Source: Antilocapra americana (Eukaryota > Chordata > Mammalia > Artiodactyla > Antilocapridae). Taken from it: DNA of 64,000 bases. The position numbers and the translations under genes are program-made. The notes under the pieces were generated by a model that made no database searches, had not been told where the DNA came from, and worked only from the letters and a program-made list of their open reading frames with translations. This document shows, piece by piece, positions 1 to 10,459 of this stretch; position 1 is the first letter of the stretch, and each line of letters opens with the position of its first letter. Where the stretch lies: contig ML664175.1 of NCBI GenBank assembly GCA_007570785.1, positions 11,137,441-11,201,440 on the forward strand, read 5' to 3'.

Positions 1-29
1 GCATATCATAAACTATGTTTTAATATTTG

Positions 30-205
30 TTTGTAGGGTTTTTAGGTAAAATTTACATATAGTAAAATGTGCATATCTTCCAGACACTATTCAAAGAGTC
101 TTAAGACATGCAGACAGCTATATAATACAAAACAGCATCAAGACAGAACATCCTAGAAATTTCTTGTGCCTCTTCCCAGTCAATCTCCACAGTGTATCAA
201 CTATG
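30..205 (-). repeat. Old L1 (L1M/HAL1-like) 3' remnant, antisense
   Basis: On the plus strand the segment follows the antisense 3' region of old mammalian L1 elements: a TAATTTACATATAGTAAAATG-like start, then a stretch resembling the usual 'cattttcatcacc...cccttttcagtcaat' tail. It is heavily diverged and has no coding capacity. A better example of the same region lies at 13225-13840. Confidence 0.45.
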
Positions 206-500
206 AATCCTAATTTCTTAATACTAGATTCACCAAGAATAAAACTACAACATTAAATTGCTATTAACATTTCTAAATACATACTCTTAATTTCTGGACT
301 CACCTCCTCCTGTCTAGGTAATAAGCTGCTCATGACTCAGCCCAGCTGATGGACTGTTGTGTAAGTAAACTCTTTACTGAAATGCTGGGTTTGAAGCTGA
401 GGGCCCTGTGACCAGAAGTCCAAAGGCCACTTGCTTGGAAAGCATCAAAGCAAGAGCCTCCCCCAGAGGCATATCCTCTGACTTTATTTACTCCTTGAGA

Positions 501-520
501 GTGAGTGAGTGAGTGAGTGA
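501..520. repeat. (GTGA)5 microsatellite
   Basis: Five uninterrupted GTGA units directly abut the antisense SINE that follows. It probably expanded from the SINE's own GTGAAAGT-type end, because antisense Bov-A copies commonly start with AGTGAAAGTGAAAG. Confidence 0.8.
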
Positions 521-680
521 AAGTTGCTCAGTCGTGTCCGATTCTTTGTGACCACATGGATGATACAGCCCATGGAATTCTCCAGTCCAGAATACTGGAA
601 GGTAGCCTTTCCCTTCTCCAGGGAATCTTCCCAACCCAGGTCTCCCTCATTGCAGGTGAATTCTTTACCACCTTGTGAAT
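519..680 (-). mobile_element. Bov-tA/Bov-A SINE, antisense
   Basis: The plus strand reads as the reverse complement of the ruminant Bov-A body: GTTGCTCAGTCGTGTCCGA, then GAATTCTCCAGTCCAGAATA, CCCTTCTCCAGGGAATCTTC and finally TTCTTTACCACC. The tRNA-related end is degraded near 680. SINEs of this kind are non-coding Pol III-derived retrotransposons mobilised by BovB. Confidence 0.85.
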
Positions 681-1374
681 TCTTGTACTTCCCTTGTACT
701 CCTTGTATGCTTGTTATATTCACCTCCAGAGGGAGGGAGGAAGAGACTAGAAAGCAGATAAGGGAAGGTATATAGGGAGAATGATGTCTCCGAGCATAAC
801 AGGATCTTTCCATGCTCTATTCTCTTCCTTTCCCCATACTGTCCTTCCCTTCATAGAAACATTGTCAAGATCAGCATCCGAGAAGCAAGAGGAGTATGTG
901 CAGCATGAAGGTGGTGTCATGCTCCATGGCTAAAGATGCAGCAGTGTTGGAAGGGATACGCAGAGGCAGTAGGCAAAGGAGGGCACTGGCATGATCGGAA
1001 GTTTGGCTACATTAAGTGTGAAAGTCAGTAAGTTTAGAAAAATGAGAGTCAAATTTCACACTGTCAAACAACCAGAACCAGACCAGAAACTGCTGGAAAA
1101 ACCACTGCACTTCCACCACTGTGAGAAGGCAGTGACCACTAAAAGGGGTGACGTCTCCAACACATAAATGCCATGTATGTAAGTCCCTCTATCTCCTATT
1201 CTGGGTATCAGCCTGGGATGACCACAAGGCAGAAGGTACATTTCCTGCAAGACTGGAACTGTCTCCAATCCCCTTTCCCCTGTTCTCTGTCCTTCTCCCA
1301 GGGTAGTGAAGTCAGATCTGGCTACATGGTGATCTCCACCCTGGAATCCTGAATTATGACTTATCTAACAATGA
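681..1374. other. No recognised feature
   Basis: I see no repeat family, splice structure or convincing reading frame here. The longest frame is 70 codons (minus strand, 1056-1268), unlike anything I recognise, and I treat it as chance. Confidence 0.5.
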
Positions 1375-2030
1375 AAAACCCACTGGAAAAGTAAAAAATG
1401 AAATATATCCAATGGAGGGACAAGAATATGTTCCTGGATTAGAAGATTAAACGTGGTGAAGATGTCAATTCTCTCCTAAACTGACATTTAGGTTTAATGT
1501 AGTTCCCACCAAAACGTGAACAAGATTTTTTGTCGCTATAGATGATATTATGCTAAAATTTAAATTTAAATGTCCATCAACAGATGAATGGATAAAAGAT
1601 GTGGTATATTTATACAATGCTCAGCCATAAAAAGAATAAAATAATGCCATTTCCAACAACATGGATGGACCCAGAGACTATCATTCTAAGTGAGGTAAAC
1701 CAAAGACAAATGTAATATGATACTGCTTATTCACAGAATCTAAGAAATAGATTCAAATGAACTTATATGCAAAACAGATACAGACCCATAGGTATAGAAA
1801 ACAATGGTTATCAAAGGAGAAAGAGGGACAGGGATAAATTAGGAGTTTGGGATTAACATATACACTGCTATATATAGAACAAATAAACAACAAGGATCTA
1901 CTGTGCAGCACAGGGAACTCTACTGAATATTTTATAACAACATATAAGGGAAAAGAATTTGAAAAAATAGATATATATGAAATAATCTTAAATAATCTGT
2001 ACTAGAATAAAGAAAAATTTTATTAAAAAA
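1375..2030 (+). mobile_element. L1 3' end (end of ORF2 and 3' UTR), 5'-truncated
   Basis: The sequence follows the L1 sense 3' end: decayed ORF2 at 1375-1560, then the 'gtccatcaacagatgaatgg' and 'ctcagccataaaaagaataa' blocks, then a ruminant-type 3' UTR ('ctgtgcagcacagggaactc', 'aataaacaacaaggatc') and an A-rich end near 2030. There is no intact reading frame. Confidence 0.75.
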
Positions 2031-2039
2031 TAAGTGACA

Positions 2040-2358
2040 GCACCAAGATGCTAGAGAGGATACAAATAAATTGGGTCACTCATACATGAATGGTAGAAGT
2101 GTAGAATGGTACACCCACTTTGAAAAAGAGTTTGGCAGTTCCTTAAAAAAAAAAAACAAATAAACATGCAGCTATCATGCAATCTGACTATTGCACTGCT
2201 GGGCATTTATCCCACAGAAATGAAAGCATATGTTCACACAAAACATGTACACAAATGTTCATAACAGCTTTATTCCTAATAGCCAGGAAATGGAAACAAC
2301 ACAGATGTCCTTCAATGGGTGAATGCTTAAACAAACTAGTACATCTACACCAAGAATA
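2040..2358 (+). mobile_element. Old L1 3' region, left part, split by BovB
   Basis: This is old L1 ORF2/3' UTR sequence, recognised by 'ctgctgggcatttatcccac', 'gcacctattcataatagcc'-like text and 'caatgggtgaatgcttaaac'. It breaks off at a BovB insertion and resumes at 2970 with 'actacttggcaataaaaagg', the expected next block. The last eight bases, CAAGAATA (2351-2358), are the left target-site duplication of that BovB. Confidence 0.75.
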
Positions 2359-2969
2359 TAGATTTTTGGGGGGATGCCAAAATCACTACAGATGGTGACT
2401 GCAGCCATGAAATTAAAAGATGCTTGTTCCTTGGAAGAAAAGCTATGACCAACCTAGATACCATACTAAAAAGCAGAGACATTATTTGCTGACAAAGATC
2501 TGTCTAGTCAAAGCTATAGTTTTTCCAGTAGTCATGTATGGATGTGAGAGTTGGACTACAAAGAAAAAAGCTGAGCACTGGAGAATTGACGCTTTTGAAC
2601 TGTAGTGTTGGAGAAGACTCTTGAGAGTCCCTTGAACTGCAAGGAGATCCAACCAGTCCATCCTAAAGGAAATCAGTCTTGAATATTCATTGGAAGGACC
2701 AATGCCGAAGCTGAAACTCCCAATACTTTGGCTACCAAATGCGAAAAATTGACTCATTTGAAAAGACCCTGATGCTGAGGAAGATTGAAGGCAGGATGAA
2801 AAGGGGACGAAGAGGATGAGATGGTTGGATAGCATCACCGATTCGATGGACATGAGTTTGAGCAAGCTCTGGGAGTTGGTGATGGACAGGGAAGCCTGGC
2901 ATGCTACAGTCCATGAGGTTGCAAGGAGTTCGACATGACTGAGTGACTGAAATGAATTGAACTGAACAT
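2359..2969 (+). mobile_element. BovB (RTE) LINE, 5'-truncated, with 8-bp TSD
   Basis: Sense BovB 3' half. It contains the end of the reverse-transcriptase reading frame (the GCESW-containing tail is readable at 2420-2605) and the typical 3' end, '...gagtgactgaaatgaattgaactgaa'. The insertion is delimited by CAAGAATA at 2351-2358 and 2970-2977. Stops and frameshifts make it inactive. It sits inside an older L1, so it is the younger of the two. Confidence 0.9.
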
Positions 2970-3410
2970 CAAGAATACTACTTGGCAATAAAAAGGCATA
3001 AACTATTGATACACACAATGACTTGGATGAATCTCCAAAGAATTATAATGAGTGAAGAAATTAATCCTCAAAGGTTACATACTGTATGATTCTGTTCATA
3101 TAACATACTTGAAATAACCAAATTATATAAATGGAGAACAGATTAGTGGTTATCAGGAGTTAAGGAGAAGGTGGGGGTGAAAGCAAATTGACTGTGCTAT
3201 AAAATGACAGATCCTTGTGATGATGGAAATGCTCTGTATCTTGATGGTATCCTTGCTGAGATATTGTACTATACTTTTGTAAGGCATCACCATTGGGGGA
3301 AATTAGGTAAGGAATAGACAGGATACATCTTTATTATTTTTTATATCTGTATATGAATCAATATATAATTATCTCAAAATAAAATTTTAGTCGAAAAAAT
3401 TAAAAACCAG
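2970..3410 (+). mobile_element. Old L1 3' region, right part
   Basis: This continues the element broken at 2358: 'ggcaataaaaaggcataaac', 'acttggatgaatctccaaag', 'gattctgttcatataacata', then the '...tatctcaaaataaaattttag' end. It begins with the right copy of the BovB target-site duplication (2970-2977). Confidence 0.7.
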
Positions 3411-3447
3411 AAAAGGTCATCTTGGTAAGGTAGAAAAAGCCCCAAAT

Positions 3448-3568
3448 GAGGAGGTAGAAATCTGGGTCTGGTCCCCTCTCTGTTGCAAACTCACTTGGTG
3501 GCTTTGAGTCATTTAGCATATGTGAGTCTCAAAGTCCCCCCCAGTAAGAATGAGGAGACTGAATTAGC
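3448..3568 (+). repeat. MIR SINE remnant
   Basis: The order of motifs is that of MIR in sense: a 'gaaatctgggtctggtccc' head, 'gtggctttgagtcatttagc' (compare the MIR 'tgtgaccttgggcaagtcac' core), then 'gtgagtctcaaagt' and 'aatgaggagactgaa'. Confidence 0.55.
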
Positions 3569-3577
3569 TTTACTCAA

Positions 3578-3955
3578 TGTAGTAGTTCACTGGTGCTGTT
3601 GTGATAAAATACCACAAAGCAAATGGCTTAAGTAACAGAAACTTATTGTCTCATGGTTTTGGAGGCCAGAGGTCCAAGATTAATGTGTTGGCAGGCTTGG
3701 TTTATTTCTGAGGTCTGTGCAAGATCTGCTCCAGTGCCCTCTCCTTGGCTTGCACATGGCTGTCTTCTCTCTGTGTCTTTACATTGTCTTTCCTCTTTGT
3801 GTGTCTGTGTTTACATTCCCTCCTTTTTAAAAAGAAACCAGTCATATGGGATTAGGGAACACCTGATCCCCAAATTGAGTCACAGTCTGGGATTCTGGGG
3901 GCTAGGACTTCAACATTTGAGTTGGGATAGAAGACACAATTCAACACAGAATACT
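3578..3955 (-). mobile_element. MaLR-type LTR (MLT1-like), antisense
   Basis: The plus strand carries the antisense form of a widespread MaLR LTR: 'gctgttgtgataaaatacca', 'ggcttaagtaacagaaactt', 'tctcatggttttggaggcc', 'gcttgcacatggctgtcttc', 'ggggctaggacttcaacatt' and 'gacacaattcaacac'. It looks like a solo LTR; no internal region is visible. The subfamily name is inferred. Confidence 0.7.
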
Positions 3956-3988
3956 TAACAACCCAGAAAACTTAACATCGCAGATGTG

Positions 3989-5114
3989 TGCCGGGGTCCA
4001 GCCTCGGCGGGGTCCGGGGGTCTTGAGGGATGGGTGGCGTCGGCGGAAGAAGAACTGAGCTGAGTCAATGTGTGGTGATGGAGCAGTCTCTCTGTTTATT
4101 GTTGTTGGTTTACAGTTTTTATAGCCAAAAGACATCCCCATTACATCACCTATCGTTCTATACAATTTTTTGTTTTCTACCTCCCATAGCAACCTTATCA
4201 TTGAGTTCATTCCCCAAACTATCATGAAACATTCCCTTTGCAGAAGTCAGATTTTTATGTAATTAGATTTAACAATAGTATGTTTACCATTTGAATGTCT
4301 TCAGTATACTTCATTCAATCAAGATAAGTACATCAACCTAAGTAGAAAGGTTACATTTCTCTTATCAGGTACAACTATGTAGAAGCTAGAGGGAAGGGCT
4401 TAAGCTTGAGACTGTTTATTCTGGTAACCTACTCTGGTTCTAACGAGGAAAAGAGGAAAGAGGACAAAGAGACAGTTTAGAGAGAGGAAAGAGGACTAAG
4501 ACAGTTTAGGAAGAGGAAAGAGGACTAAGAGACAGTCAAGCAGCACTGCTTTAGCAATAAAACCCTATTAACCTTATAACTACTATAATGAATTCCTATG
4601 TCTACATATCCTAAAGCAATCAATATCTCCAACTATGTTGGCCACAATTATGAGCATTCCTAAGTCTCAATCGAGCCTGATTTCTTCAAGGAAGCGAGCC
4701 TCCTCTGTGGAGTGGTCAGGGGAGTGGGAGGTGGAAAGGTGACCCAAGTATGAGCCTTTTTGGTGGTGGCCTTGCCATGACCTCCAGAGAACTCTTGGTA
4801 AACTCCCCAGTAAGGAGTAGTAATCCATTTAAATGTCCCTTTCATTCCTCCATAGCCCCCGGGGAAGGTGATCCACCTTCCCGGATCCTCTGGTCGATAA
4901 GGTCTGGGGGGATTATCTCAGGACTAATTCTTTCCAACTGTGACTGACCTACTGAGATGAGCCAATGTTCCGAGCATAGACAGAACTTCCAAGAAAAAAT
5001 ACCAGGGTGGGGCTTGCCCAGGATGCCCGGGTAAAGAAAGTCAGCTTTGCAATTACTTTCTTAGTCTCGTGACCTTGTCATCCGCGCAAGGGGGCATCCT
5101 TACGGCTCCCGGCA
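3989..5114 (-). mobile_element. Solo endogenous-retrovirus LTR (class II/ERVK-like) with 6-bp TSD
   Basis: The element is bounded by exact inverted termini, TGCCGGG on the left and CCCGGCA on the right, and by a perfect direct repeat GATGTG (3983-3988 and 5115-5120). A 6-bp duplication is typical of betaretrovirus-like (ERVK) integrases. The element lies on the minus strand: an AATAAA signal, seen as TTTATT near 4096, lies about 110 bp from the LTR 3' end, as expected for R/U5. It is 1,126 bp long and no gag, pol or env remnant is attached, so it is probably the product of LTR-LTR recombination. I infer class from TSD length and layout, not from a family match. Confidence 0.82.
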
Positions 5115-5399
5115 GATGTGCTGTGCTATCAGATGAATTAACTATAAGTCCTTGCAAGAGGGTCTATGTAAACCTAAGATTTTAAAAATCATTAAGAGCA
5201 TTATTAGAAAATGGCATCCAAGTAGTAACTTGGTGGACAAACACTGATTCAAGAGCCAGGAAGCAGCTTAAGTAACAAAACAAACTCCAATCAGGTCATT
5301 TAGCTTGGTTCCTATTTTCACTTTTTGGAATATGAGGGGATTAGACTCATGATTTCTACTGTGATTTTAGCTCTAATATTCTGTTGGTTCTAATTTCAT

Positions 5400-5910
5400 T
5401 ATTTTAAAATAGCTTTCTAATTAAAGAATATTCATTATAGAATAGTTGGAAATACCTAAAGGCATGAGGACAAAAAATTAGCCATAATCTTATAACTCAG
5501 TAAAACCTTAGTGTTAACATTTTCGTATTTCTTCTATTTTTTTCTACTTCTAGTTCTTTTTTCCCCACATAGGTACGTATGTATGTAAGTGTGTGTGTAT
5601 TTATATATACACATATAATACTCATTATATACAATATAAAGCACTCATTTTATATATGTAATATACACTGCATATGACTAAATATATAATATATATTGCA
5701 TACATAATACACATATATACAATGATCATTATATAGACTTTCTTTTTATACTTTGGAGTTCACAGTATCTATACAGTTCTGTTTTTTTTTTCATCTGATA
5801 CCATATTGTAGGTATTTTCCTACATCATTAAAATTCTTCGAATATGCAATCCCTATTGGTTATATAATACTTCATTGAATTGAAGTCTATATTTTAACCA
5901 AATTCTTAGC
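5400..5910 (-). repeat. Old L1 (L1M-like) 3' region, antisense
   Basis: The plus strand resembles antisense L1M: 'ataatcttataactcagtaa', 'agtgttaacattttcgtatt', 'attttcctacatcattaaaa', 'taatacttcattgaattga'. An AT-rich simple tract (5575-5735) interrupts it. It is very diverged. Confidence 0.45.
5575..5735. repeat. AT-rich / (TATG),(TA)-like low-complexity tract
   Basis: Imperfect GTATGTAT, GTGTGTGTAT and TATATATACACATATA runs follow each other over about 160 bp. Confidence 0.75.
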
Positions 5911-6869
5911 TCCTTCAAGCCTGCCTCTCTGTATTCAGAAATGAATTATTGCAGATTTGTGTTATCTGCCTCAAACACAATTTCAGGCTTTACCCACACC
6001 TGCCCAAATGCCTTCATTCACGGAAACTTGGAATTGAGGTGTGATGCTAGAGGAAGCCGCCCTCCTGCTGGGCGCTTGAGGCTCTGATTTCAGCTGCCTG
6101 CTTAGAGCTCAAGGCCCCACCTGCTGGGAGAGGGAGGAGTTTGGCACTTGGATTGAATGAACTCACGTTTCTCAGGGCAACACAGCAGCTGGAAGAAGGT
6201 AGAGACCCCAGAAAAGAGAGAGTCTGCAGAAAGGGGGAGGAAGGCGAATGGCAGAGCGAACAGAAGAGATGCGGAAACATTCTGCCCCGAGCGTCCCGTC
6301 AGGACTCTCCGCTTTCACCTCCAGTTTTCCCAGAACATCTCTGCCTACTTTCTGTTCCTAACACTTCCTTGGGTATGGCTGGCGCCAGGCCATCCACATG
6401 AAAAAGCACAATAAAAACAAAATCTTCAGCAGATGTGGCAGCCCAAAGAGGATCTTAGATTCAAGGCCACAGACCGTGGCTCTAACTCAGCAGATGCAGT
6501 AGCGAGGTGCACAGATGTGCAGGGAGACCATAGCCCAACTCATAAAAAAAACCACTGCAGAAATCATTTGTTTCAGATGGACTCTCCGAGCTCTCACAGG
6601 ATGTGGCAGGCCAGCCCAGAATGCAGCTGTCAGCCTTTCTTTAGGATAAGGATGGCCAGTGCTATGTGATAGAGGAACTGAGCTGTTCATTTTATTTTTT
6701 AAAAACTTCATGTACTTCTGGCACTAATACAGCTGTTTTAATATTTCTACTCCTTTTTAATGTTCTATCTTTCTGGGAAATAAATTCCCTTGGAACCTAA
6801 CATGCCCAAATATTGGCATAAATCAGAAAAAAGTAACTGTTGGGCTTTGCTGACAGTGTTTCTTAGTGG
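5911..6869. other. Unassigned GC-richer stretch
   Basis: No repeat recognised. Between about 6040 and 6540 the sequence is richer in G+C and CpG than its surroundings ('gaagccgccctcctgctggg', 'ccgagcgtcccgtcagg'). Two overlapping frames of 85-86 codons occur at 6141-6414 and one of 78 codons at 6433-6669. None resembles a protein I know. It could be a noncoding exon or a regulatory island, but nothing in the sequence proves this. Confidence 0.4.
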
Positions 6870-7030
6870 ACTGGGCAGAATGTTAGCCTGAGGGTGAAGA
6901 AATCACTTTCAGTCTTGAGTCTGTCACACATGAGATGTGTGATTTTGAACAAATGATGCATGTGATTTTAAAGAAATAATTTAGCCCTTCTGGATCTGTT
7001 ACCTCAAATATAATGGAAAGAATTGGATTA
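6870..7030 (+). repeat. MIR SINE remnant
   Basis: MIR-like order in sense: 'agtcttgagtctgtcacaca', 'gatgtgtgattttgaacaaa', 'cttctggatctgttacctca' and 'aatataatggaaag', matching the MIR core and its 'cctcatctgtaaaatgg' block. Confidence 0.55.
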
Positions 7031-7432
7031 CTGATGGTTTTCTAAATTTTTGACATTGTGGAACCCTTGGTTCAAGTGAAATCTTATACAGAAAGACCCA
7101 AGGCTGCTGTTTAAATTACTTACCAACCAGTAGTGCATGTGTGGATCCCTCCATCGGGAACACACACTGACTACAGCCCTGCAGTGGAGACCTGAATGCC
7201 TTACCTGACATTAACCCTTTAGTTCTGTGACCATAGGGAGTTGAGGGTGGGTCTCAGGGGACAGGGCTCATGGATCAGGCAGCAGGACGCTCTCAGAGAG
7301 ATCAGGACAGCAATTGTTTCCCAACACTTAAGTTCATAGCAGTATTAGCCACAATATCCCAAACTGGAAATAAACCAAGTACCCATCACATGGTGAATGG
7401 ACAAAGAAAATGCAGTGTATTCATATGATAGA

Positions 7433-7704
7433 CAGAGAAGGCAATGGCAACCCATTCCAGTACTCTTGCCTGGAAAATCCCATGGATGGAGGAGCCTGGT
7501 AGGCTGCAGTCCATGGGGTCGCTAGGAGTTGGACATGACTAAGCAACTTCCCTTTCACTTTTTACTTTCATGCATTGGAGAAGGCAATGGCAACCCACTT
7601 CAGTGTTCTTGCCTGGACAATCCCAGGGACAGGGGAGCCTGGTGGGCTGCTGTCTATGGGGTCGCACAGAGTCAGACACGACTGAAGTGGCTTAGCAGCA
7701 GCAG
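7433..7704 (+). mobile_element. Bov-A2 SINE (two Bov-A units) with 11-bp TSD
   Basis: Two Bov-A monomers in tandem ('gagaaggcaatggcaaccca' occurs at about 7435 and 7577) are joined by the typical 'cttccctttcactttttac' linker and end in a short AGC-rich tail ('cttagcagcagcag'). This is the dimeric Bov-A2 arrangement. A perfect 11-bp duplication CATATGATAGA flanks it at 7422-7432 and 7705-7715. Confidence 0.92.
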
Positions 7705-8019
7705 CATATGATAGAATCTTATGCAACCATATAAGGCAGAGGCTGGAAAACCCTGGTATAAGAGAATGAAGGAATGATAAATGCTATGGCATGATGAACC
7801 TTGAGAACATAATGGTAAATAAAAGAAGCCAGACATAAAAAGTCAGATATTGTATGATTTATATGAAATGTCTACAACAGGAAAATCCACAGAGACAGAA
7901 AGTAGATTTATAGTTACCAGGGGCTAGGTAGTGGAAGAGAATGGGGAAATAATTCCTAATGGTCATGGGATTTCTTTCTGGGACAATGAAAATGTTCTGA
8001 AATTAGATAGTGGTGATGG

Positions 8020-8159
8020 CAGCACTGGAGAAGGAAATGACAATCCATTCCAGTATTCTTGCCTGGAGAATTCCATGGACAGAGGAGCCTGGTGGGCTAT
8101 AGTCCATGGAGTTGCAAAGAACTGGACATGACTGAGGTGATTTAGCATGCACGCATGCA
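8020..8159 (+). mobile_element. Bov-A SINE, 5'-truncated, with short TSD
   Basis: A single Bov-A body from 'ctggagaaggaaatgacaat' to 'gatttagcatgcacgcatgc'. The tRNA-related 5' half is absent. It is flanked by TGGTGATGG (8011-8019) and TGGTGGTGG (8160-8168), a 9-bp duplication with one mismatch inside the L1 3' UTR. Confidence 0.82.
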
Positions 8160-8399
8160 TGGTGGTGGTACAACTCTGTAAATAACCACTGAATCATACT
8201 CTTTATAAAAGGTGAATATTATGGTATGTAAATTATATCTCAATAAAACTTATTTTAAAAAGGTATTATTAAAAGCTATGTGCTCATGTATTTAAAATTT
8301 AATATGTAGGTGCCCAAGAAAATATAAAATGCCCAAATCAGCACAATAAAAAATAATTGGGAATTTGAGTTGACTAGTAAGTAATAGATTAAAATGAGA

Positions 8400-8945
8400 G
8401 TTATCTCTTCTTCCCTAGAAACCGAGGCCCAGGTGGTTTTACACTTGAGTTCTATCAAACTCTCAAGAAACAGTAAATTTTAATCTTAGATTATACCAGA
8501 AAGCAAAAACATAGAAAAATTTGCCCCATTAATTTTTGTGAGATCAGTATAGTATTGACCACTAAACCAAAAAATAATAGAAGAAAAGGTAATTATAGGC
8601 CCATCTCACTTATGAACATTCATTGAAAATCAAAACAAAAATTTAGCTTACCAAATCAGAAACAGAATTTAAAAATATACAGAATATAAAAAATGCATCA
8701 TGATTAAGTAGTTTATCTAAAACCTGTGGTAATGGTTTAACATCAGAAATTTTATAAATGTAATTTTCTGTGTTAATAGAATAAGGAACAGAAAACACGT
8801 CATATCTCAAACTACCAGAAAATGCATTGATCTATTTCCGATTTTTAAAAAAATTTTTTAGAACCTAGAGAGAGAACTGCCTTAAATTAATAAAGGTGAT
8901 GTACAAAAATTTATAGGACGTTTTGTACTTAATGGAGAAACTTGA
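8400..8945 (+). mobile_element. Old L1 ORF2 remnant
   Basis: Decayed sense L1 reverse-transcriptase region. Recognisable blocks are 'aggtggttttacacttgagt', 'aggcccatctcacttatgaa', 'aaaaaatgcatcatgattaa', 'aggacgttttgtacttaatgg' shortened by decay, and 'gagaaacttgagatgctttc'. No open frame survives. Confidence 0.55.
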
Positions 8946-9332
8946 GATGCTTTCCTCAGTTATGGGCTACGGAGAGGGGCTGTCTCTGAAGAACCCCCGA
9001 TTGTCCCCACAGGATCCACTGCAACCAGAGAGCCCTATTTCTAGGTCCCCGCAACAAGAGACAAGTAAGAACTTTCCTGTCACCTTTTCCCACTCTATCC
9101 CACACTTTGATTCTAGAGGAATCAGAAACCATGATTAACACGGTTGAGGAGGCAAAATCAGAGTTCAAGGACTCAAACTTAGCACATGGGTCCGATGCAG
9201 CAGCCACACCTCCAGGCCCAAGCTGTGAAACTGCAGAAGCCAATATTGTGGATGAAATATAAAGTTTAACTTTTCACTGGATTGTAAATATGAATCCCTG
9301 ATGTGAGGCTGCATTTATTACGTGAGAGCTCA
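8946..9332. other. Unassigned island after L1, possible pseudogene fragment
   Basis: The L1 match ends abruptly and a different sequence begins. Frames on the plus strand (8923-9138, and another continuing to a stop near 9262) give a serine/proline-rich and then an acidic, alanine-rich peptide, ending in a TAA. The composition is more protein-like than its surroundings, which could mean a processed-pseudogene fragment. I do not recognise a parent gene and see no poly(A) or TSD, so this remains a guess. Confidence 0.2.
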
Positions 9333-9638
9333 TGTGCTGTGCTTAGTTGCTCAGTCGTGTCTGAGTATTTGCGACCCTACGGCCTGTAGCCCGCCAAGCT
9401 CCTCTGTCCATAGGGATGAGACTTGTCCTAATTTTGATCCAGGAGCAGAGAAGAACTAGTCTTCAAGACCCCACGGACTATAGGCTGCCAGGCTCCCCTG
9501 TCTTTGGAATTCTCCAGGCAAGAATATTGGAGTGGGTAGTTATTTCCTTCTCAAGGGAATCTTCCTGACCCAGGGACTGAACACAGGTCTCCCACACTGC
9601 AGGCAGATTCTTGACTGTCTGAACCACCAGGGAAGACC
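9333..9638 (-). mobile_element. Bov-tA SINE, antisense, with internal insertion/duplication
   Basis: Antisense Bov-tA: 'gtgcttagttgctcagtcgt', 'cctctgtccatagggatgag', then after about 60 bp a repeated 'ggctgccaggctcccctgtc', 'gaattctccaggcaagaata', 'gggaatcttcctgacccagg' and 'ctgaaccaccagggaagacc'. The middle carries a partial duplication of the body with foreign sequence, so it is longer than a usual copy. Confidence 0.8.
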
Positions 9639-10264
9639 ATAAAAGAAGCAAATGGAACCAAATAAAGATGCTTTATGATTACATACATTACATACATACA
9701 TCACCTCCATGCCATGATTATTGGAGGCAATTATTAAATTATTTGTCATCATAATCCTGGGGGCTAGGTGTTTCTGTGAGAATAATATTAAACCCACAGA
9801 GAGGGAAACTCTTACATGTAGAGGTTAAAGGATTTGTACAGATTCACAGAAAAGACAAGTGGCAGAGCTGAGAAACAAGTCTTCTTTCTGACTCTACAGT
9901 CTTTCTTGCCAACAGAACATCTAAAATTCCAGACCTACAGTAGCAACAGATCTCCTATGACTTCATATCAGGACCTGGTCCACTCAGAATTTTATATGAA
10001 AAATACCTCTCTGCTTCCTGGTGGTTCTCCACTGAATCTCTATTTAAATGACCCCATGTATTGATAACAGTTTTATCCCACGTTGCACCCTTTCCCACCC
10101 CATTCTGTGGCACCAGAAGGCGGGGCAGTTTCCCTCCCCATCAGACTTCTGCTCTGGCTTGGTCCCACATCCAAAGACACTCAGCTTCTTGTCTGGGGAG
10201 CCATCAGCCCTGTGCAGACCCAGTGTAAAAATGCACTGCCAAATGTAAAGAAGCAGCTAGTGGG
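9639..10264. other. No recognised feature
   Basis: No repeat or gene signature seen. Three overlapping short frames (66-84 codons) between 9834 and 10337 lack any recognisable protein character. Confidence 0.45.
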
Positions 10265-10449
10265 AATCTACTCTGTGTGCAGGGAGCCCAGCTCGGTGCT
10301 CTATGGTGACACAGATGGATGGGATGGGGTGGGGTAGCTAGGGTGGTCCAAAAGACAGGGGATATATGTATACACATAGCTGACTCACTTCAGTGTACAG
10401 CAGAAACTAACATAGCATTATAGAGCAACAATATCTCAATTAAAAAAAA
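10265..10449 (+). mobile_element. L1 3' UTR fragment
   Basis: Sense L1 3' end: 'gtgcagggagcccagctcgg', 'tggatgggatggggtggggt', 'tatacacatagctgactcac', 'gtgtacagcagaaactaaca', 'caacaatatctcaatt' and a poly(A) run at about 10442-10452. The poly(A) was later hit by a SINE. Confidence 0.85.
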
Positions 10450-10459
10450 AAAGTGCCCT

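Larger units (their letters stand above)
7310..8265 (+). mobile_element. Old L1 3' end, split by two Bov-A SINEs
   Basis: Sense L1 3' region: 'agcagtattagccacaatat', 'aagtacccatcacatggtga', then after the first SINE 'gaatcttatgcaaccatata', 'gattgtatgatttatatgaa'-like text and 'ctaggtagtggaagagaatg', and after the second SINE 'ctctgtaaataaccactgaa' and 'tatctcaataaaactta'. Both SINEs at 7433-7704 and 8020-8159 landed inside it, so it is older than both. Confidence 0.7.
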
